NCBI RefSeq assembly: GCF_020085105.1
Contig: NC_058046.1
Span: forward strand, 8,532,675-8,596,674
DNA: 64,000 nucleotides
Direction: 5' to 3'
From: Siniperca chuatsi
Lineage: Eukaryota; Chordata; Actinopteri; Centrarchiformes; Sinipercidae
The notes beneath the pieces were generated by a model. It ran no database searches, was not told the origin of the DNA, and saw nothing but the letters and a program-made list of their open reading frames with translations. A program made the position numbers and the translations under genes. Positions 45,345 through 56,978 of this stretch are shown here, piece by piece (the stretch's first letter is position 1; every line of letters begins with the position of its first letter).

Positions 45345-46515
45345 TAATAATAATAATAACAATAATAATAATAATATTTTATTTGTATTGCACATTTAAT
45401 GCAATTTATTTATTTTATTTTATTTATTTATTTAAAAAATACCAAGGGAGTTGCTCTGAGGATCCAAGGGGAGGCTGTTCCACAGTTTAGGGCCATAAAA
45501 ACAGAAAGCACTTTAGGAACTTCTAAAAGAAAGGCAGTGGACGATCTGAGAGATCTTGTTGGGACATAAAATGAGAAGCAGTCGCTGATGTATTAGGGTG
45601 CTAGATTATGTAAGGCTTTGTAGATAAGTAAATGTAAATTCATTCTAAAAGATACAGGTAGCTGGTGCAGTGATGCGAGCAGAGCTGTAATGTGATCTCT
45701 TTTTTTTGTTTTGGTCAAAATCCTGGCTGCAGTTCTGAATTATCTGTCATTTTCCTGAATACTTTTTAGGGAGACCAGTAAAAAGAGAGTTGTGGTAATC
45801 TAAGCAACTAGTGATAAAAGCATTTATCAGCATTTCAGCATCATTCTGAGTTAAAAATGTTCTAATTTTGGCAATTTTCCTCAGATGAAACAATAATGTT
45901 TTTGTGACCATATTAAAATGGCTAATAAAATTAAGATCAGAGTCTAAAACCACTCTAAGGTCTGTAACATGTGTTTTGAGTTGCTTGGTCAGGCTAACAA
46001 GCACTGACTCAAGTCTCTGCCTTTCTGCTTTTGGACCACCGAGTAGAATTTCTGTTTTCTGCTCATTTCTTTTTAGAAAATTTTTACTCATCCAAATGTT
46101 AATGTAAGTGAGACAGGTAAAAAGAGCATTTAAGGAACTGTGTTTTTCTTGAGAAACAGAGATATAAAGTTGTTTGTCATCAGCATAACAATGATATTTG
46201 ACATTAGTGACCAATTATGTTTCCCAGAGGGAGCAAATTTCTTTCAGAGAGGTATGAGCGAAACCAGCACCGTGCCAGAGACCCACCCATTTCTCAGGTC
46301 GATTGATTCAAATGCCATGATCAATCGTATCAAATGCAGCGCTCAAATCTAACAAAAAGAGGACTGCTATATTGTTTGAATCAGTTGAAATTCTTAGGTC
46401 ATTTACTACCTTTAATAAAGCGGTAAGAATAAAACAAAGTGATGCTGACAAGGGCCAAGTTGGCTTCAAGGGGGTCCTCCCCAGCAAAATGTAAGATTTA
46501 ATCATTTTATTCACT
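45345..46515 (-). mobile_element. 5'-truncated LINE, L2/CR1-like, with reverse transcriptase remnant
   Basis: Two minus-strand pieces carry reverse transcriptase motifs: LFLLDLSAAFDTIDHGI in the piece at 46308-46514, and CYADDKQLYISV (the YADD catalytic box) followed by LNALFTCLTYINIWMSKNFL, VVLDSDLNFISHFN and SCLDYHNSLF in the piece at 45747-46214. The 3' UTR reads CCACAGTTTAGG-type and GTGCAATACAAATAAAATAT and ends in a (TTA)n tail at 45345-45375, typical for L2-clade LINEs of fish. Endonuclease and upstream parts are missing, and the two pieces are in different frames with a gap, so the copy is dead. Identity to L2 rather than a sister clade is from memory. Confidence 0.8.
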
Positions 46516-47240
46516 AAAAGAAAATGGCCTCAAGATACTTAAAGTTACTATATGGTCTTTATTTAGTGGTGTATTTAACAGGGACAATGCATTCATGAAC
46601 ATTGCTGATAATTAAGCAAAAGGCTATTTCTTCATCTGTAGTTCCTGGACAGATGTTACATTGTCACACTGAAAAGAATATCATTAAAATTAAAACTGTT
46701 ATTGAAATAGCTAATGAGCATGCAGAGCAATACTAAAAATAGAATATTAATGTTAGAAAATATATAATTCAAGACATCATGTTACATTGTCATTTTTATT
46801 TTTAAAAATAACTAATCATATTGATCACTAGCCCCACTAAATCATGGAACAATGCGTTCTCAAATGAAAAAAAACACAAATCACAAGTTCTGTAAGAGGT
46901 GGTAAAGTTGGATATTTGATAAAGGATATATCATTAGAAAATGATATATATACACATTCTGACTGCTAGAACTCACAACAACAGAATATCCAATATTTAT
47001 TATTGTATTTTGGATAGTAGCATGATTAAGAACACAAGTACACTTTATGACAACTACTACAACTAGACATTCAACTAACAGAACAACATGTAAATATGAT
47101 GTGTACTATAACTCTAAATGCAATAGTGCTTGTAAATTTGTGCAATAATAATACAACAGGCGTTCATACAAAGATCAACATAAGCACTCATAAGGTCGTT
47201 AAAGCCTTCAAAATAGTAATACCATGTTCCCTCCTATCTG
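46516..47240. other. Region between the LINE and fam216a stop; fam216a 3' UTR
   Basis: AT-rich sequence without a gene. TTTATT at 46996-47001 reads AATAAA on the minus strand and would give fam216a a 3' UTR of about 250 bases. The remainder down to the LINE shows nothing recognisable. Confidence 0.45.
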
Positions 47241-49051
47241 TCATCTGCTGACTATTTTTGGAAGTATGACATCAGAATTAGCTGTGCTGCTTTTCCTCTG
47301 CCTTTGTGGCTTTGCCCTTGCCACATCCTTCTCTGCATCCTTTGTGAAGGTACTATTTTCTCTATGCTGATGATCCCCATACCTCCTTCTGCAGATGGGA
47401 TTCTGACCTAGGAGAGACAAAACACAACATGAGATGGATGGTCGTGGTCAAAGTTGATGTTTGAGACATTTAGATACACACCTGACTGAACGCATGTGTG
47501 CAGCACATTGAGATAGTGCCGCTTCATCTGCTGCCTCATATGCTCTGTACTGTAAACGTTTGCTATACTGCAAAGGTAGCGTCTCTGTCCAGTTGTAAGG
47601 GCGGGATGCTGAGAGAGAAACAAGAACTGATGTGATTACACCTGGCAGACTGACAGTAACCTTGTTACATATGAGGAATATTATAATTATCTCATTCAAA
47701 CCATCTTAGCCCTTGACAGTAAAAATATCAAAAAGAAAACTAACTTGAACACGTGTTCCAGCGTTATGTTACCTGCAAGAAGGGTGCAGACATCATAGAT
47801 TTGGGAATGTGTATTGTTTTCATGTGCTGGCCACCTGCAGACGCATTTATGTGTGTTCCTCTGTACATCTCCCTCACTTGCCGATTAGGTAGACACTCAA
47901 AGCCTGCCAAAGGTAATGTGTAACAAGACAACTGACAATTAACATAATCTGTGGTATTTAAGCAGCACATTTTAAGCACAACATGTTTCCTGGAAATTCT
48001 TTTAATTCCATATGTATCATAGCACACATTATTGAACTCATTACAGCAAGTCTAGGTTTCATCTGTTTAATGTATTGGTATAAAATTAAATATTTTAAAA
48101 GTTAGTTTCTTGGTTGTGATTTATATGTTTCTGAGATGTGAATTTGTTAAATAAAAATGAATATTAAGTAACACAGTAACTGTGCTTTAGTATAATTTTG
48201 AGGTACTTATACTTAACTTGTGCTTTTTGAGTTCATATTACTTTATACTTCTACTCCACTACATTTCAGAGGCAAATATTGTACTTTTTGACAGATATAG
48301 TGACTAGTTACCTTTGAGAATATTTTACATACAAAACTAACAGGCATCTGAAATATGATTTGTTATAAACAACCCAACAGTAAATACAGTAGTTAGAATT
48401 AGCTCCACCTTGACCAGCTACAATAGTGAAACGCTGCTTACATGTTAATGTATCTGTAATTATAATCCAATAATGTAATATATGCAAAAACAGTCTGAAA
48501 GCGGCCATTCTGCAAACCAATTACCTTTTCTTTTGGATACTTACAATTTGCTTATAGTACTTTTGCACTTAGTTAAGTAGAATTTAGAATGCAAGGCCTT
48601 TACTTGTAGTACTGGCTCCTTTTACATAAGTAAAAGATCTGAATACTTCTTCCACCAGTACATTACATAAGCAGACCATTACTCAGAGGCTGAGAGGTTT
48701 AGTTCAGTCATCAACTAGAAAGCAAACATCTACAATTAATTTCAGATACGGTTTGCATTTAAATAATCTATTTTGTAATTCAATAATGAAAACAACATGT
48801 TTATTCATATCTGGTTAGCATTTAAAGGAATATTTGACTCACCATCTGTGCATCTCTGGTTAGATTCTGCAGACCTAAAAAAATCAAGAAACTCAGTTTA
48901 AAAAATAAATAAATAAATCCATCATCTACGTTCATCCATTAAAGATGATAACACTCACGTCATGGTCTTACCTCATTAAGATGTGACCACTTCCATCTTT
49001 TAACAGGTTCTCTTTTTTCAGCTGCTCAACAAATGTAACCCGCTTTCTCAT
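47241..49051 (-). CDS. fam216a: FAM216A family protein, function unknown
   Basis: Five exons, 5' to 3': 48972-49051, 48843-48874, 47773-47903, 47482-47608, 47241-47407, joining in frame to 178 aa. The diagnostic core is HPALTTGQRRYLCSIANVYS (82-101), followed by QQMKRHYLNVLHTCVQSG, matching the human FAM216A segment LTSGQKRYLYSIAQIYN plus its HY-rich continuation. The preceding exon (KTIHIPKSMMSAPFLQ) parallels KTPVLQSIFSEP in human. The N-terminus MRKRVTFVEQLKKENLLKDG is basic and helical; the last 55 residues are very basic (KPQRQRKSS). No signal peptide or membrane segment. It is shorter than the human protein (about 270 aa), mostly at the N-terminus. Its place beside rad9b is as in human. 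No biochemical role is known to me. Confidence 0.85.
48160..48661 (-). mobile_element. Non-autonomous DNA element (TGGTGGAAGAAGTATTCAG type) in fam216a intron 2
   Basis: Read on the minus strand it starts TACTGGTGGAAGAAGTATTC and AGATCTTTTACTTATGTAAA, and later carries TGTAGTGGAGTAGAAGTATA and AAGTACCTCAAAATTATACT. I recognise this as one of the most common short teleost DNA elements, whose intact ends are CAGTGGTGGAA. The far end is eroded here (near 48160), no transposase is present, and target duplications could not be read. Confidence 0.6.
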
Positions 49052-51324
49052 GGTTATTTACAGTTCCAATATCTCCTGTTGATATGTCAGAGAGGTTGCT
49101 AGCATCTTTATCAGCTCAGTATGTTGCAGCCAGCAGAGCCTATTAGTGTGAAATGAAGCCAGCCCTGAAATCTGACACTATTCCCAGGGTTCCAATTACA
49201 GAGCAGAGGTCTAATATACTTGAACCCAGAGCGTGTTCTCATCTAAAATGTAAAGCACAAACTACATTACAAGCCACTCAGTTTACACACTTTATTGAGC
49301 ATCATGTCCAATATACATTGCATTGACATAAAATGGGAAAAAAAAACAACCCCAAAACAAATAATGGCGTTAGGGTGGATTACCTGGACACACCATTTTC
49401 AGAGCGTATTGCTTAATGACATTTCAAACGCACCGAATCTGTGCAAATACAGTGAACACCGGTCAGAGGAGGTCATGGTAGGTTAGAAAATTCTGACTTA
49501 AAAAGGTAATGTCAACAGCAGTTATGTGATCATCAAGTCTACAGAAATCTACTAACTGTACACATCACATTCACCCAGAATGTACTAACAATGGTATCAT
49601 ATTTAAAACATACCCAACCCCTTCAAACCTGATTGCATGCGCCAAAAGATGGTTAGCTTTTTTTCAGTGTCAATCACAGATCAATCATGTATAACATAAT
49701 TTAAAATAGATGTCATCATGGCTTAATAGTCAGCAACACCATCAATGAAAGCGAAAAGCCAATGGTTTCCAGACTCCACCCAAACTCGACTGTGTATATT
49801 CTTTAAAAATAAAACCTAGATGCAGGGTTCAGAACACTTACTTATACTTTACTAAGTGGTGAGTTAACTTCAAGTCTCTATCAAGAATTACAACCCAAAT
49901 TCAGTGATTAAGTAAAGGTGATAAATATTATCTAAGTATGCACCAATCACAACTCAAGATGTTGACAGAATTAAAAGAGCATTACTCAACAATCTTCCCA
50001 AAGTCCTCAGAGTCTAAACCCACGAGTGAACGGGACTTACATCATTTCCCCACACACTGATCGAACGCCAAATGTGCCACGACAAACAAAGTGAGAACGA
50101 CTAGCCTAAATCTACTAAGGAGCCCCTAAAATTCCCTATGTTAATAGATTAATAACTCAAACAACCATAATCCTCGTCAAATTTTTTATCCTTTCAAATT
50201 GAGGTAATCTCAGAGGCCACTTAACCAGTACACACGCAGAATAATCACAGTTTAGGCTATTTTCACAGACTGTATTTGGTTGTCCATGATTTATAATAAA
50301 AACATTAGACTGAGTGATAATTAATAGACATCGTCATTGACCATGAGGGCCATGTGTTAAGGGAAAGGGTCAGGAATATTAGAGGTTTATCTTACTGATT
50401 GCTAATCGAGACCCTAATGGAAGTTTGCTACTGAGAAGTTGGCACAAACCTTCTGTTACCATTAGCTATGCTTGTGCAAGTCAATATATTATAAAACAAT
50501 AACTCTCAAATCACTGAGTAAAGCATTCCATTTACATCTACAGCTAGCAACAATACATAACAGAGCTGTTTGAGGGGATCATGCAGGTTTGAGAGTCATG
50601 GCTTTATACCTCTTACACATACACTAGAAAATGCTAACAGGCCTTTTCTCAGAAAAATAAAGACTATGAAAACTCTGTATAAGTCCCTCTCAAGTTCTCA
50701 ACCTGACCCTCTAAACAACAAGCAGACTGTGAGGAGATGAAGCCAACAAAAGGCAACAGTGATTCAATGACAGTGTTGAAAATAATCACATCTATTGACA
50801 GAGATTTGCTGGGCCGACATTAATCTGGGGGTAAGTATTCAGTAGGGAGGACAAGTGATGACCTAATGGTAACGGGTTTTCGTTTTGTTTTACACAATCT
50901 TGACCACTAAATTGCATAAGAAACCTGGTATAAAGTAGAAACTGTTCAGCAGCAGATAAAAAAGCAAGTTAATTTACAGTAGTGACATATCTTACATCAT
51001 TAATTTTTCAAAATAAATACCATTAAATATACAATTCCAGGTAGGAAACAGGTTAATTTCGCTGGTAGGGTTCTCAAATTGGCTCATCTTGCGGAAAATG
51101 ACAACCGTTCACAGAAACGTGGTTGAAGCCAACCAATTCCTTTGACTGGCAAAACAAGGGGTGCAAAAGCCTTTTGCTGAAATGTTCCCTCTGAAGGCAT
51201 TTCCTTTAACTGGGAAAAAAAGAACATTGTAATTACTATTACTTCCAGAAGCAAGGTTTCACATGTAACTATTACTTAGCTGAAACAATTCAAATTTACT
51301 TACCCTGGAATTTAAAATTGGCTC
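49052..51324 (-). other. ube2g1: ube2g1 3' UTR and spacer to fam216a
   Basis: No gene found. TTTATT at 49291-49296 (AATAAA on minus) lies about 240 bases from the fam216a ATG and would end a 3' UTR of about 2 kb for ube2g1; the human gene also has a long 3' UTR. The fam216a promoter must lie in the remaining 240 bases or overlap the end of ube2g1. Dense short AT-rich blocks without repeats suit a 3' UTR, but this is inferred. Confidence 0.5.
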
Positions 51325-54300
51325 CTAATCAAATGCCATCTCTTGACTTTTTCTTACACAGCGAGCCACCTTCCTCTTGAATTCACCGTTAGGGTCCTCC
51401 CTCCACTCTTTCTGTAGGAGCAACATCAGATTATTTTAATGTCAAATCCTCAATTTACTTGAACTGCCCAGATAACAGGGATGGAAAAAGGGATTTCCAG
51501 TGTCAGGGGAATGGGATAAGTAGTGTAACTCACCGCGGCATCCACATTAGCTGGCGAGTCGCTGTTGGGATCTGCCAGCATGGAGATAACGCTAATCATG
51601 ATTGTCTCGACCGTGTGGATTGGAAGCCAGCGCTCCTCAGGCTTTTCATAACCAAACTTATCTTCTCCTGGCTCATGCAGAATTGAGATACAAACATCCC
51701 CGTTCTTTGCAACTGTGGAGAATGGGAGCATGAATTTAACAGCAGCCAATATAATGGGATGACAGCCTTCATTACAATTAAACTCAAAGCCTGGATTACT
51801 TTTCTGCTGAATCACAAAAACCTTTAAAATAATCTAAAAGTAGCAAAAAAATTAATTTATTTGTCCAAACCAAGATGGCAAGGAAGGTAGTAAACATCAA
51901 AGAGTCTGCTAAATGTGTTTACCATTTGGGTGCCAGATTTCAGTGATGAACTTCATCTTTGGAGGCCGTAGTGGATAATCATAGGGAAAGGTTAGGTATG
52001 CTTTGAAAAACCCTCCTTCACTGCAATACAAAAGAACAGAGCAAGGACAAATGAGAAATTATGAATTGAAATAGTAATGTATATATTTCTCAACCAAAGA
52101 CATTCTTAACCAAATATTTCTCACTTACAAAAGGGTATCTTGTGGACCAATAATCACAACTTCCCATTTATATATGTCATCATCATCTATCAGACCAGCT
52201 GAAAAGCCCTCCACTGGGTTCTTGTTGAGCTCTGGAAAAAGGGGCATAAGGTATCTTTTAATACAATGAACTGGAACTGAAACACAGCTATAACAACTTC
52301 ACAGAAGTGACAGGTCTAGTAGTAGTCAGGTCAAAGATTACTGGCTATATTCTGGAGAAGTCAACATTCAAAGTTGCTTATTGTTACATTGACAAATCCC
52401 TTGCAAAAGGACAGAAATAGGAGGGACAGTGATTTAAATGGTGATAGATAATATTTTACTAAGCCAATTGGTACAAATTGACAAATTAGCACACACAATA
52501 ATCCATTACAGCCAGTTTATAGAGGATGTTGAAAAACGTATTTAACAGTAATCCAGGATTTGGTGAATGTCAGAACAATGCTTTGGAACCAAAACTCAAC
52601 CTCAACTCAACAGAAAACCCTTACATGGCAAAGCGCAAGACAAATGAGGGAGATTTTTCATATGGCAATAAAAACAACCACGGTAAGGTTTAAACAAAAA
52701 ATAAAATAAACAGAATCGGGAATTAAATTGATGTTAAAATAGGCCACAATAGCACACCAGGGGAAAGAAAACTAGCTGCTGAAATGCCGCACAGTAAACA
52801 CTTTCAGAGGATAATGAAAACGTGGCACAGCCATGATGAATCTGTGTTGAAGTCACTGACATTGATGAAGCATGATGGAAGGTACAGGTAAATCTAAGGT
52901 AAGCCTTTGTTTTTGCCCCTTTTGTTTACTGCTGTTGATACAAATGCTACTGTGAAGTAGCTGCAGGAAATGTTGAGTTTGCATTCACAACAAATTAATG
53001 ATACAAAGCAGGTTAACAGCTGCTGACCAGAGTGAATATGTAGTAAGTGCTGTATTAGCCCCTTTAATTAACACCATTACTCTTAAAAAGCATGAATTGT
53101 GCTGATTTGATCTCATGAGCGTAGATATGGGATTCTGGCTAGAACCATAACATTTTAATATAACAACAAAGTATGTAAAATGGTTGCCTCAAAACAATTT
53201 GCAGCATTAACATTGACTAATTTGCTTAAAGCATTCCTCCAATATAACTTTTGTTTAGTCAGTATAGGAGAGTTTTTAGTGTTTGGTATCATATCATAAT
53301 ATTCAGTGAGGTAACAGAAACATTAATTTTTGTGTATCTCCATTTAGGAATATTTAAAAGATAATTTTGTCTATTTGTCACTTTGTAGAAGAATAAGCCA
53401 TTGTCTCACATTATCGCAACTCCATTCAATAGATATACTGTTTGGCTAATGTTCACTGAATCAAATCGTGGTTTCCAAAAATAATCATCACTGTTGAACT
53501 GAATCACCAACTTGTAGAACTGAATTGAATAAACCACTGTGAAAACAGTGATTCACATCCCCACGCACAGAGAAACCAAAATTAGCATAGTGGACAATCA
53601 GTACAATTCACTAAATCAGTCATAGGATGGGATGATGGCCTGTCTAGTTTTTTAACTCAGCGGATACAGTGGGGGATGGCTGCTGTCATTTCAGCACGGG
53701 ACAACCTGAATCCTGTCCAGTCAGTGGTTATGGCAAGCTACAGTACATTATCACAGTAGGTCACTTTGACTACAGTGTACAGCTGGGAAAAATGCTAAAA
53801 TAAGATCAATTTCGTGATAAGAGTATACATTGTCTGGGATGCTGACCCTCATTATATTGTGTTATAGCTCAGATATATTTTCATTATATTGAAGGCTGCA
53901 GTTTTCTGACCTTATTTGACTTTTGCAGTTGAGTAAAATTAATATTGACTGCCTCTTCCTGCTGACCATTATATTAAAATTACAAATATTTTCTCAGAGA
54001 CCCCTTGTTAAAATTAATTATTGTATAACAGCACCACAGCCATAAAACAGAATCATTCAGCACATCATTCATACCAAACTTCTTAATGAATGACGTTAAC
54101 GATATCTGCTATAATGGGTGTCAACGACAATCATGGTTTTAATAGGCTCGGCTGGGTGACCAGTGGTGTCACTGATATGATATTAAAAAAAAAAAAATCA
54201 GTTTAAAAAATGGCCCATTAATTTATGGAGCCGTCTCGGGAGACAGGCATCCATTCGCTGAAGAGGACTGTCAGTCAGCTGCAGACCAAACTGTACATCA

Positions 54301-55051
54301 GGGCTATCTCAGTGTCGAGGTCCGTGTGTGTGGCATTAATAAGAAAAGACACGCGGCTGCCACCAACAGTAATGATATTGACGATGATAAGCCAACATGA
54401 AAACAATAAGAGCTTCCTCACTGAGGGCTTGAACACTGACATGCGTGTCCTCACTAAAAGCCGCTAACTAACCAGCGTTACAGCCTGAGCCAGATTTGAC
54501 ATCAGAAACGTTACATATTATCTTATTTAGCTCGGTGGTGAGTTTGTCATTTTAATCTAACTGCTACAGGTACAGTCGCATATTAGTGTACGAAGGGCTT
54601 AGAATTTAAAAAGCTATCATTACCAAAGCTAAAGTCATCAGAGCAGACGAGTCCCTGGATTGATTATTCCTTTGTTCCGTCAGCTAACTAATGTCGAACT
54701 TGCTAGCCCGCTAGCAAGGTTGGCGTTGTGATTCAGTGTTGGTTCCGATATAATGTTATTTGAGCCGCGTATACTTTAAAATATGTATCTTCATTTCCAC
54801 CAGAGATCAGCTAATGAAAGCAGCTTAGCCACACACTGAACTGCAGTGATAAAGGAACCCATTACGTTGCTTGGTTAGCTTTCTGAGCTTACTCCTATGG
54901 CGTAAACATAGCTTTGCGTAGCTAAAAAAAAAAAAAAGCTAACGTTAGCTGCTAGGCAGGTAGCCTTTATATCGGCTATATTTGCTTACAATTGTGTATT
55001 CATATTACCTGCCAGTTGTTTTCGAAGAAGTAATGCTGATTGTTCGGTCAT
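51325..55051 (-). CDS. ube2g1: Ubiquitin-conjugating enzyme E2 G1
   Basis: This E2 takes ubiquitin from E1 and passes it on to substrates with E3 ligases; UBE2G1 is known to work with cullin-RING ligases in protein degradation. Five exons, 5' to 3': 55009-55051, 52129-52231, 51923-52020, 51534-51712, 51325-51411, giving 169 aa (human 170). The catalytic cysteine is C89 in NGDVCISILHEPGED, following the HPN motif (79-81). The acidic loop HEPGEDKFGYEKPEERW, a mark of UBE2G/UBE2R enzymes, is complete. Differences from human: one residue fewer near the start (MTEQSALLL for MTELQSALLL), alanine for aspartate at position 83, and the end MAFD for TAFE. Teleosts may hold two copies; which one this is cannot be told here. 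Its promoter carries an NRF-1 motif, and anapc7 lies head to head 1.9 kb away. Confidence 0.95.
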
Positions 55052-55201
55052 GGTACGCGGACGTAAATGGAAAAACACTTTGTGTCGACAAATACTTTCC
55101 CAAAAATAGAGCTAAAGCTGATATCGAGGTGAGATCTTGCGCTGCCTGCTGCTGATTTCCCTCTGTGTTTTGACACAAGGTTCAGCTCCTGGCTTTAGGC
55201 G

Positions 55202-55213
55202 TGCGCATGCGCG
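55202..55213. promoter_or_regulatory. Perfect NRF-1 motif upstream of ube2g1
   Basis: TGCGCATGCGCG matches the palindromic NRF-1 consensus YGCGCAYGCGCR. It lies about 150 bases upstream of the ube2g1 ATG, the usual distance for this factor in housekeeping promoters. Binding is inferred from the motif. Confidence 0.65.
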
Positions 55214-55221
55214 TCTGTAGT

Positions 55222-55257
55222 TGACTGTGTGTGCGTGTGTGTGTGTGTGTGTGTGTT
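55222..55257. repeat. (GT)n microsatellite
   Basis: An interrupted TG run of roughly 35 bases next to the NRF-1 motif in the ube2g1 upstream region. Confidence 0.9.
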
Positions 55258-56850
55258 CAAGGCAAGGCAACGTTTCTTAAGAAATCAACAGGCACTTATC
55301 CGGGCAGGCATTCTTTCAAACCTTTCAAACCAACTTCCCTGACCTATATGGTTCCTGTCTGATATGTAATACACTGCATTTCAGTAGATTCAGAGGTAAG
55401 TTCCCAGACAAGGTTGTGATTCCATCTGGGACATCAAAATACTGAATGTTTCAAGTCTCAGCAAAGGGATCATCTGACATCAGTGCTTTGCTGTCTCCCA
55501 GACCACTTGGTGTTTATGATGATGACTGACAAATTGACTGTTCTTTACTTAATGGTGTTTTATGGTGGTTATTGTGATTTGGTTTTTAAAAATGTCTGGC
55601 CTTATTGAATGTTTAATTTATAGCTTGGGCTTGGTCTTATTATCTCATACACACAGACGTAAGTAAACCAATTCTTCCCAAATTCGCTTGTATGAGAGTG
55701 TAAAATTGCCAAAAAGGTATCTTTTAGTATTGCATTGTTATTATCTCATTGATTGTCGTTTTGACAAGTTTAATGATGCTATTAATGGGCAAAGTATTTT
55801 TGCTGACACCTGCTGAAACAATGTTTGATGAATCTGTGGTATAAAACAGAGAAACAAGATGGTATTATTAGGTAGCATAATATAATTGAATACTACTACT
55901 ACTACTACTAATACTACTAACTACTAATAATAATCATTTTACCATTGTAAATGTATAGCTCCAAATGTTATTATATTATACCTATGAATATTGTTATTAT
56001 TATTTATTTTGGGATATTCACTGTCTAGATCAAAATACTTCTTGCTTGACTATTATTTCCAGCTGTTTGAAATATCCTCATTCGGCAATGCATTTGTGTC
56101 ACTCCAGTAGCATACACAACCATTTTCTGGCATGAAAGGGAAAAAAGGTATCTCTGATGTTGTGATGGGGCTTGATATAGACAGAGGCACTTCTGTTATG
56201 TTTTTTTGGCTAAATATGTTTCATTTAGGGCCTCAAGTCTTCAGCCAGCTGAAAGACTGGCAGTCTGTGAGGAGAAAGAAGATACAAGATAAAAAAGGGC
56301 TATTTTGTTAAATAAAACATTAAGAGCAGGGGTAATTTTCACCTTTGTGCCTGTTACTGCATTAGAAGACTACTAATGTATAAATGTATAAATAGTATAA
56401 GAATGACATTTTTTAGGGACACTATAACTAAACCTAATAAAAAAGGGGAAGTAATTGCAAATCTTTTTAAATATTTTAAATATATTTATGTCATGCATTT
56501 TTATAATACAAGTACGGAGGTTTTTAAATAAAAAGTTGTTGCCCAAAAGTGAAATGAAGTAGCTTCACATTAATTTACTAAATAAGAAATATTACTGCAG
56601 CAAGTACACAAGATGTGTTCAAAACAATCGGAAATATGTTTACATCAACGACCTAACTTAATCTGTTGAAGGCGAATGAAAACGTTTTACTCCTCTGTTA
56701 AACGTTGATTTTAACTATATGCCCTTTCACCTTTAGCTTCTAAAATAAAGTCAATAAAATATGTTTGCCAAAGTCGCAGATTTCCTGAAGATATCTTATT
56801 TACACATAGTAGTTGAAACCACGAGCGTGTGAAGAGCACCTAAAGGCAGC
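55258..56850. other. Head-to-head spacer between ube2g1 and anapc7
   Basis: About 1.6 kb without a gene on either strand. It contains a (CTA)n run near 55890-55930 and otherwise AT-rich sequence with no recognised element. The anapc7 promoter begins near its right edge. Confidence 0.55.
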
Positions 56851-56867
56851 AAGATGCGGAAGGAAGG

Positions 56868-56978
56868 TTGTTCGGCGCCATATTTGATACAACAGAAGCT
56901 AGCTAGCGTTAGCTGTTTACAAGCCCAAAGTTTTAACTTGAGACGGAATCCTAAAGCAAGCCCCCAACTTAATCGAAA
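56868..56978 (+). promoter_or_regulatory. anapc7: anapc7 promoter/5' leader with YY1-like motif
   Basis: GGCGCCATATTTG at about 56874-56886 contains the YY1 core CGCCATATT, a common element near starts of TATA-less housekeeping genes. It stands about 95 bases upstream of the anapc7 ATG. No TATA box is seen at a suitable distance. Confidence 0.35.
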
